64,000 bases of DNA from Nostoc sp. NIES-4103 (GCF_002368335.1 NZ_AP018288.1:6078831-6142830), one strand, 5' to 3'; counted from the first letter of the stretch, positions 16,948 through 26,362 are shown. Made by a program: numbers and translations. Notes: generated by a model not told the origin, from the sequence alone.

Positions 16948-17039
16948 AGGACTTACGCACTCGTGACGAAAAACTAAGCTTTTGAGATTACTTCGCTTCG
17001 CTCGTAATGACGTAAAATCGTAGCCCGTGCGTAAGTCCT
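16948..17039. mobile_element. MITE, TIR AGGACTTACGCA (copy 1)
   Basis: A 92-bp element with perfect 13-bp terminal inverted repeats AGGACTTACGCAC (16948-16960) and GTGCGTAAGTCCT (17027-17039) and no coding capacity. Similar ends occur at 38035-38150 and 62403-62512. Confidence 0.75.
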
Positions 17040-17186
17040 GGTTATATCAAGCCTGGTTAAGCTACTCGACATTTAACTTGCATAATTAGGGCGGGCAAGA
17101 TGCCCACCCCACAAGAGTTTAATTTCATTTGATTATGCAATGTAGATGTTTTCCAGCTTAATTAGTTATAATTCCCAGAGTAATTG

Positions 17187-17380
17187 ACCCCACCACGCCA
17201 GATGCAACAAGAGCGGCTCCCCAACGCACTGGCGTGGTGGGGTTAAAGCGTACCTTATGCAAACGAGAACCGCTCTAGCTGTAGTGTTGGGCACTCTTGG
17301 CGGTGGCTATGAAGCAAGAGTATACTTTAATGGGACTTGTGTAAAACTACACGTAGGAGCAATTAATTACCCTATGTGAA
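17187..17380. other. Long hairpin and possible insertion-sequence remnant
   Basis: ACCCCACCACGCCAG (about 17187-17202) and CTGGCGTGGTGGGGT (about 17229-17243) form a 15-bp perfect stem. AGAGCGG (17210-17216) can pair with CCGCTCT (17270-17276). An open frame runs through to TGA near 17377 with the pieces MQTRTALAVVLGTLGGGYEA and CVKLHVGAINYPM. It may be the decayed 3' end of an IS200/IS605-type element, where coding sequence and guide RNA overlap, but this is weakly supported. Confidence 0.25.
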
Positions 17381-17778
17381 AATAAGGGTTTAGGCTGTTG
17401 TATAGGTCAGTCGTATATATACTTAATTTCGCCCAACTATATCTAAATGAACAATAACAAAGGATGACTCTTTAAAGTCAAGATGCAACTTTTATGCATA
17501 CTAGCTTAGTAAAGTCACCCATTTAGGTGAAGCATAGAAAATTATCAGTAGCTATCATGAAGTAAAATTAAGCAACTATTAAGTTACATATTCGTCTAGC
17601 TGCTAACAGATAAACATTTAATCCAAAAATTACTTTCAACTCTAAAATCCTGTACTTGCCATCCCAATTAAAGCCCAATACGGTTCAAATGAGCCTTCTT
17701 CTCCCCTTTTGCCCCTGAAATAACCATATTAAGTTCAAAGCTACTCAAGCAAAGCAATATTTATTAGGCTGCTATTTT

Positions 17779-19236
17779 ATGTTTTCGCAGATAGAAATTC
17801 CCTTTATTGGTAAAGTTAAACATCCACTAAACTGGCTACTTGGGCTGATGACGGCAAGTACTTTGATTGTGGGTACAACGATCGCCTATAACTTGGTGAA
17901 TCGCGGCAAAAGTGAAGATATTTCGCAACTCACCATCCCTGTGGAAGCAAAAAATGTCACTTTGCGGATTACTGCTAGTGGTAAAGTAGTACCGGTTCAA
18001 ACTGTGAATATTAGTCCCAAAAATCCGGGTGTACTGGGGCAATTATATGTAGAACAGGGCGATCGCGTACAGCAGGGACAAATTCTTGCTCGTATGGATG
18101 TAGGCGATATTGAAGCACAAATCCGTCAGTACCGCGCCAACTTAGCACAATCTCAAGCCCAGCTAGATGAAGCCCGTGCGGGAAATCGCCCCCAAGAAAT
18201 TGACCAAGCCAAAGCCAGATTAGCACAGGCCCAAGCACAGCTATCTCAAGCCCGTGCAGGTAATCGTTCCCAAGAAATCGAACAAGCTCAAGCGCAGGTG
18301 CAATCAGCCCAAGCACAGGTAAATTTTACCCAAGCACGGGTAAATCGATATCGGCAACTCACACGCACTGGAGCAACTTCTCAAAATGAACTCGATCAGT
18401 ATATTAGCGAAGACCAAAGGGCAAAAGCTAGTTTAGCAGAAGCCCAAAAACGTTTATCACTGTTAGAAAGTGGTACTCGTAGTGAAGAAATTGCTGCTAA
18501 AGAAGCAGCTGTCACCGAAGCTAGGGCAGCATTAGTACTATTAGAAAATGGCAGCCGTCCAGAGGAAATTGCCCAACGTCAAGCAGCAGTCAAAGCAGCT
18601 CAAGCCCAACTGGCGGCGACAGAAGTCAAGCTACAAGATACAGTGATTCGCTCCCCCTTTAGTGGAATTGTGACGCAAAAATATGCAAATATTGGTGCAT
18701 TTGTCACTCCCACAACTTCTGCTTCTAGTAGTGCATCGGCAACTTCCAGTTCAATTGTGGCAGTAGCACGGGGTTTAGAAGTGCTAGCCCAAGTTCCAGA
18801 AGCCGATATTGGCAGAATTCAACAAGGACAGCAAGTAGAAATTGTCGCTGATGCTTATCCTGATCAGGTTTTTAAAGGACATGTACGCTTGATTGCTCCT
18901 GAAGCAGTGGTAGAACAAGGTGTGACATCCTTTCAGGTGCGGGTTGCTCTTGATACTGGTATAGATATATTGCGTTCTGGCTTAAATGTGGATCTGACCT
19001 TCATAGGCGATCGCGTCAGTGATGCTTTGGTATTACCAACAGTCACAATTGTGACAGAAAATGGTAAAACTGGCGTACTCGTACCAGACCAGAATAATAA
19101 ACCCCAGTTTCGTGAAATCACAGTAGGCGCACAAATTGACGACCAAACCCAGGTTTTAGAAGGAATTAAACAAGGCGATCGCGTCTTTGTAAATCCACCG
19201 AAGGAGTACAAAATCGAGAAGCAAAAGCAACAATGA
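17779..19236 (+). CDS. HlyD-family periplasmic adaptor (membrane fusion protein)
   Basis: 485 residues. There is one N-terminal membrane helix (about 18-38), the first lipoyl half (VKNVTLRITASGKVVPVQTV region), and a long alpha-helical hairpin (about 110-280). The hairpin has internal repeats of the form AQAQLSQARAGNRSQEIEQA, including two near-copies of GNRxQEI and two of SGTRSEEI/NGSRPEEI. The second lipoyl half (TVIRSPFSGIVTQKYANIG) and a beta-barrel plus membrane-proximal domain follow to residue 470. This is the architecture of MacA/DevB-type adaptors that link an inner-membrane ABC exporter to a TolC-like channel. The permease gene follows after 110 bases of repeats. In Nostocales, DevB-type exporters handle glycolipids or envelope components, but the substrate cannot be read from sequence. 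Confidence 0.9.
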   Translation: MFSQIEIPFIGKVKHPLNWLLGLMTASTLIVGTTIAYNLVNRGKSEDISQLTIPVEAKNVTLRITASGKVVPVQTVNISPKNPGVLGQLYVEQGDRVQQGQILARMDVGDIEAQIRQYRANLAQSQAQLDEARAGNRPQEIDQAKARLAQAQAQLSQARAGNRSQEIEQAQAQVQSAQAQVNFTQARVNRYRQLTRTGATSQNELDQYISEDQRAKASLAEAQKRLSLLESGTRSEEIAAKEAAVTEARAALVLLENGSRPEEIAQRQAAVKAAQAQLAATEVKLQDTVIRSPFSGIVTQKYANIGAFVTPTTSASSSASATSSSIVAVARGLEVLAQVPEADIGRIQQGQQVEIVADAYPDQVFKGHVRLIAPEAVVEQGVTSFQVRVALDTGIDILRSGLNVDLTFIGDRVSDALVLPTVTIVTENGKTGVLVPDQNNKPQFREITVGAQIDDQTQVLEGIKQGDRVFVNPPKEYKIEKQKQQ

Positions 19237-19345
19237 GGAAGTAGGGGAGTAAGGGAGTAGGGGAGATGGGGTGCAGGGGTGATGGGAAGAAAAACAACTG
19301 ACAAATGACAAATGACAACTGACAACTGACAACTTACAAATTGGC
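19236..19345. repeat. Two kinds of STRR between the adaptor and permease genes
   Basis: A GTAGGGGA-type run (19236-19280) is followed by a TGACAAA/TGACAAC run (about 19298-19340). Their placement inside an apparent operon means the transcript carries both arrays. Confidence 0.75.
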
Positions 19346-20563
19346 ATGAATTTCTTAGAAAGCGTCAAAATGGCGGGGAAAACCCTGCTGTCGAATAAGT
19401 TGCGTAGTGCCCTCACCATGTTGGGTATCGTTATTGGTAATGCCTCAGTAATTGCCATGATTGGTATTGGCGAAGGTGGGCAAAGGTACGTTACCCAACA
19501 GTTGCAATCTTTAGGGCCAAATGTGCTATTCATTATTCCAGGGAATCGGGAAACTCAACGCATCACCAGAGATTTGCCGAAAACATTGGTGTTAGAAGAT
19601 GCCGAAGCGATCGCAACTCAAGTCCCAAGCGTAGCAGCAGTCACAGCAGAATTGAACAGTAGGCAGGTGGTTACTTACCGTAACCAAAATACTAATGTAA
19701 ATATTGTGGGTACAACTCCCAGCTTTTTGATAGTGCGGGATTTTGAAGTTGACAAAGGACGGTTTTTTACCGAGGTAGATAATAAACGCAGCAACCAAGT
19801 TGTTGTGCTGGGTGCAAAATTAACAGAAAGACTTTTTGGTAATAGTAATCCTGTAGGGCAGCAGTTGCGGATCAAAGATGCCAGTTTCCAAGTGATTGGA
19901 GTGTTAGCAGCTAAAGGTTCCACTTTGGGTGTTGATTATGATGATGCGGCTTTAGTTCCGATTATCACCACAGCTAACAGAATTGTCGGGCGGACTTCTC
20001 CCTATGGACTAGAGTTAAGTTTTATTGTCGTTTCCGCTAAAAATGCTGATAGTGTGGATGCAGCACAGTTTCAAATGACCAATTTGCTACGCTTGCGGCA
20101 CAAACTTACCTCAGAAGATGATTTCACCATCAACTCTCAAAAAGATGCTTTGCAAACAGTTGGTCAAATCACAGGTGCATTGACAATTATGTTAGCTGCG
20201 ATCGCAGGCATATCCCTATTTGTCGGTGGCATTGGTATTATGAATATCATGCTGGTTTCCGTCACCGAACGTACCCAAGAAATCGGATTGCGAAAGGCAA
20301 TAGGAGCAACAGAGCAAGATATTTTGTTACAGTTCATTATTGAAGCTGTGATTGTTTCGGCAATTGGCGGTTTAGTGGGAACGGCTGTAGGTGTTGGTGG
20401 TATTTATTTGGTAGCAGCTTTGACTCCCTTAGAAGCGGGAATTTCTCCTATTGCCATTGCTATGGCCGTTGGTGTTTCTGGTGGTATTGGTTTATTCTTT
20501 GGTGTCGTCCCTGCGCGTCGTGCTGCCAAACTTGACCCAATTGTAGCGTTAAGAAGCGCTTAG
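19346..20563 (+). CDS. ABC exporter permease (MacB/FtsX type)
   Basis: 405 residues. An N-terminal transmembrane helix (about 17-40, within KLRSALTMLGIVIGNASVIA) is followed by the extracytoplasmic MacB-PCD domain (45-250) and three C-terminal helices (about 275-300, 328-355, 365-390). The FtsX signature lies at GGIGIMNIMLVSVTERTQEI followed by GLRKAIGATEQDI. It works with the HlyD-type adaptor encoded 110 bases upstream. Unlike devBCA-type operons, there is no ATPase gene after it; the next gene is ileS on the other strand. The ATPase must be encoded elsewhere, or the pair has lost it. Confidence 0.9.
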   Translation: MNFLESVKMAGKTLLSNKLRSALTMLGIVIGNASVIAMIGIGEGGQRYVTQQLQSLGPNVLFIIPGNRETQRITRDLPKTLVLEDAEAIATQVPSVAAVTAELNSRQVVTYRNQNTNVNIVGTTPSFLIVRDFEVDKGRFFTEVDNKRSNQVVVLGAKLTERLFGNSNPVGQQLRIKDASFQVIGVLAAKGSTLGVDYDDAALVPIITTANRIVGRTSPYGLELSFIVVSAKNADSVDAAQFQMTNLLRLRHKLTSEDDFTINSQKDALQTVGQITGALTIMLAAIAGISLFVGGIGIMNIMLVSVTERTQEIGLRKAIGATEQDILLQFIIEAVIVSAIGGLVGTAVGVGGIYLVAALTPLEAGISPIAIAMAVGVSGGIGLFFGVVPARRAAKLDPIVALRSA

Positions 20564-20617
20564 TAAGCTAAAACACATATATAGCTGGGGACTAGGGACT
20601 GGGGACTGGTGACTGGT

Positions 20618-20705
20618 GACTGGGTGAAAAGTCTTTGTCTTGAAAAGTTCAGATCGGCAAAAGCCGCCGATGCATGACTTTTCGCTTTGTGTCTAGGTTT
20701 TATAA
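20618..20705 (+). mobile_element. Repeat element 'GGGTGAAAAGTCTTTG' (copy 1)
   Basis: It starts GACTGGGTGAAAAGTCTTTG and ends GACTTTTCGCTTTGTGTCTA plus GGTTTTAT. The ends carry the inverted motif GAAAAGTC/GACTTTTC. An inverted copy lies at 33608-33772 and an internally deleted copy at about 35862-35930. Confidence 0.6.
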
Positions 20706-20709
20706 TTCC

Positions 20710-21060
20710 CACTGTCATTGCACCCCACTCCCTAACCCCTCCCCGTTGACGGGGCTACGGTGTACACACAAGTCTAAATTTGTTTAGAAATCTGGGTTTT
20801 ACCCCACCCTAACCCTCCCCTTGGAAAGGGGAGGGAATTAGATTTTTTAATTTCCCCCCTTTACAAGGGGAGCCACTGCGTTGGTGAGGCAGCGCGGTCT
20901 TGGGGGTTCCCCCCATGAGCGACTGCCGAAAGGCTCTGCCGACTTGTAGCAAGTGGCGTGGGATTAAGGGGGGTAATTCGACAAAGTGTTACACCGTAGT
21001 TCACGGGGAGGGGAAACTTTGACAGAAGTCAAAGGCGGGGTGGGGTTCAGAGCTTTTTAT
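20710..21060. repeat. Nested palindromic intergenic repeats
   Basis: Several GC-rich hairpins, for example CCCTCCCCTTGG/AAAGGGGAGGG and TTTCCCCCCTT/AAGGGGGG, are nested. A unit containing GGTGAGGCAGCGCGGTCTTG lies inside; that unit also appears at about 29420-29470. No gene is present. Confidence 0.6.
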
Positions 21061-21178
21061 AAGTAATTAAGCGAACTTGATGTAATTTGCAATTTGGATG
21101 CACATTAGCTGATGAAGAGTTATGAATTATTAATTATGTATTTTTAACTCATAACTCATAACTCCTAACTCCTAACTT

Positions 21179-24061
21179 TTAAAACTCCCCTGCTAAGGCT
21201 GCAACACACCTTTCGCAAATTAAGGGATGCTCTTGTGATTCTCCCACATGGGTGGAGTAGTTCCAGCAGCGATCGCATTTTTCCCCTTCTGCATTCACTA
21301 CCCCAATTCCCCAACTGTCTGACTGCAAGTTGTATTTCACTTCTTGCAGTTTTTCAGCAGAATCTAATAGTTCTACTTGGGAGGTGAGGAATAAATAGCG
21401 GAGTTCATCGATACCGTTACCTTTCTCAGGATTCAGTTTTTCTACTGAGGTGCATAACTGCTCGTTATTTATATAAAGCAGTACTTTCGCCTCTAGTGAA
21501 GAACCAATGAGTTTTTCAATTCTGGCTTGCTCTAATACCTTGTTAACCTCAGTACGAATTTGCCGGACTTGTTGCCAAAATTCTGCTAACTCTGGGTTAT
21601 GCCATTTTTCCTCTGACTGCACCCAACCGGACTCAAACACCGATTTGTATGGTGTTTTATAAGGCAGATATTGCCAGATATCCTCCGCCATGTGACACAA
21701 CACAGGCGCGATCGCTCGTGTTAAATTCTCTAAAGCTATCTTCAACACGGTTTGACAACTGCGGCGGCGGAAGGCATCGACAGCACTGATGTACAATCTA
21801 TCTTTGGCAACGTCTAAATAAAAGTTGGATAAATCCACCACGCAGAAATTCTGCACTGTTTGGAAAAAGCGGAAGAATTGGAAACTCTCAAAAGCTTCTG
21901 TCACTTCTTCAAACACTTCTTTGATGCGGTGCAGCATGTATTTATCTAGTTCTGGCAATTCCTCGAAAGGTACTGTATGCTTTTCAGGATCGAAATCATG
22001 CAAGCTACCCAACAAGAACCGCGCTGTATTGCGAATCTTGCCTCTGATATCGTTTAATTGCTTGATGATGTTGCTACCCAAACGCATGTCGGAGGTATAA
22101 TCTACGGAAGACACCCACAACCGCAACACGTCTGCACCATAGGCGGGTTCTTTTTTCTGGTCTTTACCGCCAGAAATCACAATGGCTGGTTCAACGACAT
22201 TCCCCAGAGATTTACTCATCTTCCGCCCTTGTTCGTCCAAAGTAAAACCGTGAGTTAACACAGTTTTGTAAGGGGCAATGCCATTTACCGCTACACTCGT
22301 AAGCAAGCTTGACTGGAACCAGCCGCGATGTTGGTCGGAACCTTCCAAATAAATCTCAACAGGGTAGTGTAACTCTTTCCGTTGCTTAGCTACAGCTGCC
22401 CAAGATGAGCCAGAATCGAACCACACATCCATTGTATCTGTACCTCTGCGGTAAGACCGTCCGTTATGGCGATAGGATTCTGGTAATAACTCTTCTGTTG
22501 AAAGTTCCCACCAAGCATCGGAACCTTTTTCGGCGATAATTCCTTGCACATGGGCAATAGTTTCCGCATTCAGTAGCGGTTCTCCCGTTGCTTCATCGTA
22601 GAATACAGGAATGGGTACACCCCAAACTCGTTGCCGAGAGATACACCAATCAGAACGTTCCGCCACCATTGGGGTGATGCGATTTTCACCTTGGGCTGGA
22701 AACCATTTTACTGTAGCGATCGCTTTTAAAGCTTCTTCCCGAAATCCTTCCACCGAAGCAAACCATTGTTCAGTAGCACGGAAAATCGTTGGCTTTTTCG
22801 TCCGCCAGTCGTAAGGATACTTGTGTTGGTAAGGTTCCTCTTTCAACAAAGAACCCGCTTCCGTCAAAGCATCGATTACCGCTTGATTTCCATCACCCAA
22901 CACATTCAACCCAGCAAACCGTCCCGCCTCCTGGGTAAAATCGCCATTGTCATCCACCGGCGCAAGGATAGACAAACCATAACGCTGACCCACAATGTAG
23001 TCTTCTTGACCGTGACCAGGTGCAGTATGTACCAACCCGGTACCAGACTCAGTAGTGATATAATCACCACCAACTACCACCGGACTTTCACGGTCAAACA
23101 AAGGATGACGGTAAGTGATATGTTCTAAATCCTTACCCTTGAAAGTAGCCTTAACCGTCAGTTCAGTTGCTAAAATTGCTGATAACCTCTCCACCAACTC
23201 AGCCGCTACAATCAAGTACTTAAAACTACTCTGCGTCTCTGCGTCTGGGCGTGACACCTCCACCACAGCATAATCAAGGTCAGCATTCACCGCTACCGCC
23301 AAATTTCCCGGAATAGTCCAAGGCGTAGTCGTCCAGATAGCCACACCCAATTCTGGTAAATACTCCGCCAACAGAGGCTTCACCGCCTCAGACAAACTCG
23401 TCACCGCAAAAGCAGCATAAATACTCCGGGAAGTGTGACCTTCTGGATATTCCAACTCAGCTTCCGCCAAAGCAGTTTTAGAACTGGGACTCCAGTGAAC
23501 AGGCTTCAAACCGCGATAGATATAACCTTTTAACACCATTTGCCCGAATACGCCAATTTGCGCCGCTTCGTATTCCGGCTTTAGTGTTAAATAAGGATGA
23601 TCCCAATCACCCCAAATACCAAAGCGTTTAAAGCCTTGACGCTGGTCATTTACCGTTGCCAATGCAAATTCTTTGGCTTTTTGCCGCAGTTGTAAAGGTG
23701 TCAAGTTTTGCCGTTCTGCTGATTTCATGTTCTGCAAAACTTTCAGTTCAATTGGCAAACCATGACAGTCCCAACCAGGAACATAGCGCACCTTACGCCC
23801 CTTTAGGAGTTGGTAGCGATTAATAATATCTTTGAGAATTTTATTTAAAGCATGACCAAGATGAAGTGAGCCATTTGCGTAGGGAGGCCCATCGTGGAGT
23901 ATAAATAATTCGCCTGGATTTTCTTGGGACAGGCGATCGTAAATTTGATTTTCTTCCCAAAACTTCTGGATTTCGGGTTCGCGCTTGATGGCGTTTGCCC
24001 GCATATCAAAGCTAGTCTTAGGTAAATTTACAGTATCTTTGTAGCTTCCTGTTTCTGTCAC
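21179..24061 (-). CDS. ileS: Isoleucyl-tRNA synthetase
   Basis: The GTG at 24061 (VTETGSYKDTVNLPKTSFDM) gives 960 residues, matching the usual cyanobacterial length. An in-frame ATG at 24184 would add 41 residues that do not look like the family. The class I motifs are present: HLGH in ANGSLHLGHALN (HIGH), KMSKS in GRKMSKSLGN, and the CP1 editing domain with TTPWTIPGN and GTGLVHTAPGHGQEDY. The anticodon-binding domain follows, and a C-terminal zinc site (CDRCWNYST ... CERC). It charges tRNA(Ile) in the cytoplasm. It is transcribed alone, facing the ABC permease across 600 bases of repeats. A 21-bp tandem repeat lies about 280 bases upstream of the start. Confidence 0.95.
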   Translation of the reverse strand: MTETGSYKDTVNLPKTSFDMRANAIKREPEIQKFWEENQIYDRLSQENPGELFILHDGPPYANGSLHLGHALNKILKDIINRYQLLKGRKVRYVPGWDCHGLPIELKVLQNMKSAERQNLTPLQLRQKAKEFALATVNDQRQGFKRFGIWGDWDHPYLTLKPEYEAAQIGVFGQMVLKGYIYRGLKPVHWSPSSKTALAEAELEYPEGHTSRSIYAAFAVTSLSEAVKPLLAEYLPELGVAIWTTTPWTIPGNLAVAVNADLDYAVVEVSRPDAETQSSFKYLIVAAELVERLSAILATELTVKATFKGKDLEHITYRHPLFDRESPVVVGGDYITTESGTGLVHTAPGHGQEDYIVGQRYGLSILAPVDDNGDFTQEAGRFAGLNVLGDGNQAVIDALTEAGSLLKEEPYQHKYPYDWRTKKPTIFRATEQWFASVEGFREEALKAIATVKWFPAQGENRITPMVAERSDWCISRQRVWGVPIPVFYDEATGEPLLNAETIAHVQGIIAEKGSDAWWELSTEELLPESYRHNGRSYRRGTDTMDVWFDSGSSWAAVAKQRKELHYPVEIYLEGSDQHRGWFQSSLLTSVAVNGIAPYKTVLTHGFTLDEQGRKMSKSLGNVVEPAIVISGGKDQKKEPAYGADVLRLWVSSVDYTSDMRLGSNIIKQLNDIRGKIRNTARFLLGSLHDFDPEKHTVPFEELPELDKYMLHRIKEVFEEVTEAFESFQFFRFFQTVQNFCVVDLSNFYLDVAKDRLYISAVDAFRRRSCQTVLKIALENLTRAIAPVLCHMAEDIWQYLPYKTPYKSVFESGWVQSEEKWHNPELAEFWQQVRQIRTEVNKVLEQARIEKLIGSSLEAKVLLYINNEQLCTSVEKLNPEKGNGIDELRYLFLTSQVELLDSAEKLQEVKYNLQSDSWGIGVVNAEGEKCDRCWNYSTHVGESQEHPLICERCVAALAGEF

Positions 24062-24336
24062 GGTGCTAATGTTAGGGAATATAGAAGTCTGATTCTCACT
24101 ATTATCTGTGAGAATTTCCAATGTCTTCAACTTGATTGCGTTTCTAGTCGCAATTTCAGTCTTTTCAATGGTAATGCATCCCACTCATCTTGATTTATTG
24201 AGGATGTGGTGAGATGCTGCTTTTGTAGTATATTGTAACATAAAACGTGCTGCAATGTTTTTTTGTGCTGGTAATCTTGCTGTTGATGAGACTGAGCTTG
24301 AGCAATAATTAGAGTTTTGTAAAGAAGATTGAAGCT

Positions 24337-24456
24337 GACTTTAGTTACGTCGTGCTTGACTTTATTTACGTCGCGCTTGACTTTATTTACGTCGCGCTTG
24401 ACTTTATGTACGTCGTCCTTGTCTTTAGTTACGTCGTCCTTGTCTTTATTTACGTC
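24337..24456. repeat. 21-bp tandem repeat, 5.7 copies
   Basis: Units of the form GACTTTATTTACGTCGCGCT plus T run at 21-base spacing from 24337 to 24456, with units at 24337, 24358, 24379, 24400, 24421 and 24442. Because the period is a multiple of three, one minus-strand frame reads a seven-residue repeat (DVNKVKR). The frame has only a TTG start and no RBS, so it is treated as DNA repeat rather than a gene. Confidence 0.85.
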
Positions 24457-24499
24457 TATTAGAACTTTGTGATTTGGCAATTTTTGATATAGTGTGTTG

Positions 24500-24832
24500 C
24501 GATCGCTTGCAAATTCAGTCTTAAAATCAGATAAATTCCACTGCGTTATAAATAGCTTAACTGTTGGCTACTTACCCGCCTGGGAATAAATTAAGCGGCT
24601 AATAGCTAAAGTCTACTGAAGTAGACTAAATATTTTTGGGAAGATTTAATCATCTAAAGATGACTTTTGCGCTTTAGCAAGGAACTTAAGTTCCTTGAAT
24701 AACATCACTTCCACGCAATTGTTGACACTAATAACAGCTGGTGTGCCTCTACATCCGATTGATGTTTTGCAAATATTTTTACAAATGTTTTAACCCGTTA
24801 AGCTAAGTAAGGTAGTATTTAAAAAAATTCCT
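24500..24832. other. Intergenic with small hairpins
   Basis: The hairpins AGTCTACT/GTAGACT (about 24611-24628), TCATCT/AGATGA (about 24648-24663) and AAGGAACTT/AAGTTCCTT (about 24679-24697) are visible. This trio of small hairpins looks like a dispersed repeat. No gene is seen. Confidence 0.45.
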
Positions 24833-25438
24833 GTGTCAATTAACCGTCTAACTCAACAAATTCAATTCATCATAGAAATTGACCGCCTCAAGCTGATACT
24901 CCGACAAACCTCACTCACCGACAATTCACGGCGAGAAAATAGTGCAGAACATTCTTGGCATATTGCCATGATGGCGTTGACATTGGCAGAATATGCTCCC
25001 GAAGGAGTTGATATATCCAATACCATCAAAATGCTGCTAATTCACGATTTGGTAGAAATTGATGCAGGTGACACTTTTTGCTACGATATGCAGGCTAATC
25101 AAAATAAAGCTGAAAAAGAAGCTCAAGCAGCGTTACGGTTATTTGGACTTTTACCAGCAGACCAAGCTAGGGAGTTGCGTTCACTTTGGGATGAGTTTGA
25201 AGCAGGAGAAACACCCACCGCCAAGTTTGCCGCAGCTTTAGACAGAATACAACCTTTACTGCACAATCAGCAAAACGGGGGCGGGACTTGGCGCATTCAT
25301 AGCATTAGGCGCGACCAAGTTATGAAGCGAGTTGCACCAGTAGAAACAGGTGCGCCGCAACTGTGGCCATTTGTTTTGCAATTAATTGATGAATGTGTAG
25401 TAGCGGGTTACATAAAAGAGGCTGCTATCAAGATTTAG
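24833..25438 (+). CDS. HD-domain phosphohydrolase (YfbR/HDDC2-like)
   Basis: 201 residues with a GTG start. The metal-binding HD residues are visible as AEHSWHIAMMAL (near 38-49) and LLIHDLVEIDAGD (about 68-80), plus a C-terminal aspartate in AALDRIQPLLHN. This is the HD_3 subgroup, which includes 5'-deoxynucleotidases such as YfbR and human HDDC2. It probably dephosphorylates a nucleotide, but the substrate is not determined by sequence alone. It is monocistronic and convergent with the lipoyl-transferase gene. Confidence 0.8.
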   Translation: MSINRLTQQIQFIIEIDRLKLILRQTSLTDNSRRENSAEHSWHIAMMALTLAEYAPEGVDISNTIKMLLIHDLVEIDAGDTFCYDMQANQNKAEKEAQAALRLFGLLPADQARELRSLWDEFEAGETPTAKFAAALDRIQPLLHNQQNGGGTWRIHSIRRDQVMKRVAPVETGAPQLWPFVLQLIDECVVAGYIKEAAIKI

Positions 25439-25517
25439 GGTTTATATTCTTTGAAATTCCGAGAACAGCCTTGTGATCAAGCCTTTTAATCTAAAATCCA
25501 AAATCTAAAATCTAAAA

Positions 25518-26222
25518 TTAATTTAAAATTGCCTGCCATTCCATCTCTGAGAAGGGTTGCACTTCTATTTCCGTAGCAAAACAATTACTAGCTGCGGCAG
25601 TCAAAGCTGTAATAATTTTTTCTACAGTTAAACTTTGGGGTAGTTGCGGTTTTGTAAAAGATTCTGCACCAAATACTTGAGTAAATAATTCTGCATCTGG
25701 TTGCAAACGCATAGAACCATGTTGCAAAATAGCTCCAGCACTTCGCAGTTGGGCACTACCAATGAGTTTATATCCATCTGCTGTCACTAAATCTGCACTG
25801 GTGGCGGTGCCAAAACAATTAGGGTTGTGGATGTAACCCCGCCCAGCTGTACCATAATGTAATTCAACGCCAAGCGATCGCCATCCTTGGATTAAAAACT
25901 CACAAATTTTTTGATATGCATCAACACGGCTACCCGTCAAACCAGATGTAATCACAGCATAAGTTAAATCACCTTGATGCAATACCGCCCTTCCGCCACT
26001 AGGTCGCCGCACTAAATCTAATTTTTGACCTTTCCAAGTTAAATGCTGCCAATATTCAGGATATTGGCGTTGATGATAGCCCAGAGAAACAGCAGGTGGC
26101 GACCAAGTGTAAAATCGCAGACATGGCGGCTGTTTTCCAGACTGGTGTTGTTCCCACAACCAGCGGTCAATAGCCATCTGCACATTACCAGAAGCTTCCA
26201 GCACAGGAATTAGTCGCCACAC
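25518..26222 (-). CDS. Lipoate/octanoate-protein transferase (LplA/LipM family)
   Basis: 234 residues of the BPL/LplA/LipB fold. Recognisable parts are RFYTWSPPAVSLGYHQR, the RRPSGGRAVLHQGDLTYAVI loop (lipoyl-AMP or octanoyl binding), NCFGTATSADLVTADGYKLI with a Cys in the LipM position and the conserved Lys, then GSAQLRSAGAILQHGSM. The cysteine favours an octanoyltransferase (LipM-like) that moves octanoate from ACP to carrier domains such as GcvH or E2 subunits; an ATP-dependent lipoate ligase is the alternative. The ATG at 26222 is directly preceded by a long heptamer array. Confidence 0.8.
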   Translation of the reverse strand: MWRLIPVLEASGNVQMAIDRWLWEQHQSGKQPPCLRFYTWSPPAVSLGYHQRQYPEYWQHLTWKGQKLDLVRRPSGGRAVLHQGDLTYAVITSGLTGSRVDAYQKICEFLIQGWRSLGVELHYGTAGRGYIHNPNCFGTATSADLVTADGYKLIGSAQLRSAGAILQHGSMRLQPDAELFTQVFGAESFTKPQLPQSLTVEKIITALTAAASNCFATEIEVQPFSEMEWQAILN

Positions 26223-26224
26223 TT

Positions 26225-26356
26225 TAGAGTTAGGAATGGGGAGTTGGGAGTTGGGAGTTGGGAGTTGGGAGTTGGGAGTTAGGAGTTAGGAGTTGGGAAT
26301 ATTAACTCTTATTCCTTGCTAATGACAAATGACAAATGACAAATGACAAATGACAA
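26225..26356. repeat. STRR arrays upstream of the lipoyl transferase and YbjN genes
   Basis: About ten copies of GTTGGGA/GTTAGGA (26225-26298) are followed by a TGACAAA run (26322-26356). They fill the gap between the two minus-strand genes. Confidence 0.85.
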
Positions 26357-26362
26357 CTATAT

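Noticed and set aside
18011..19533. Several minus-strand frames of 100-130 codons opposite the exporter genes
   Set aside because: They are shadows of the HlyD and permease coding sequences and of STRR arrays; codon pattern follows the plus strand.
24127..24480. 117-codon minus-strand frame with DVNKVKR heptads
   Set aside because: The heptads come from a 21-bp DNA repeat, the start is TTG without an RBS, and the rest has no protein-like pattern.
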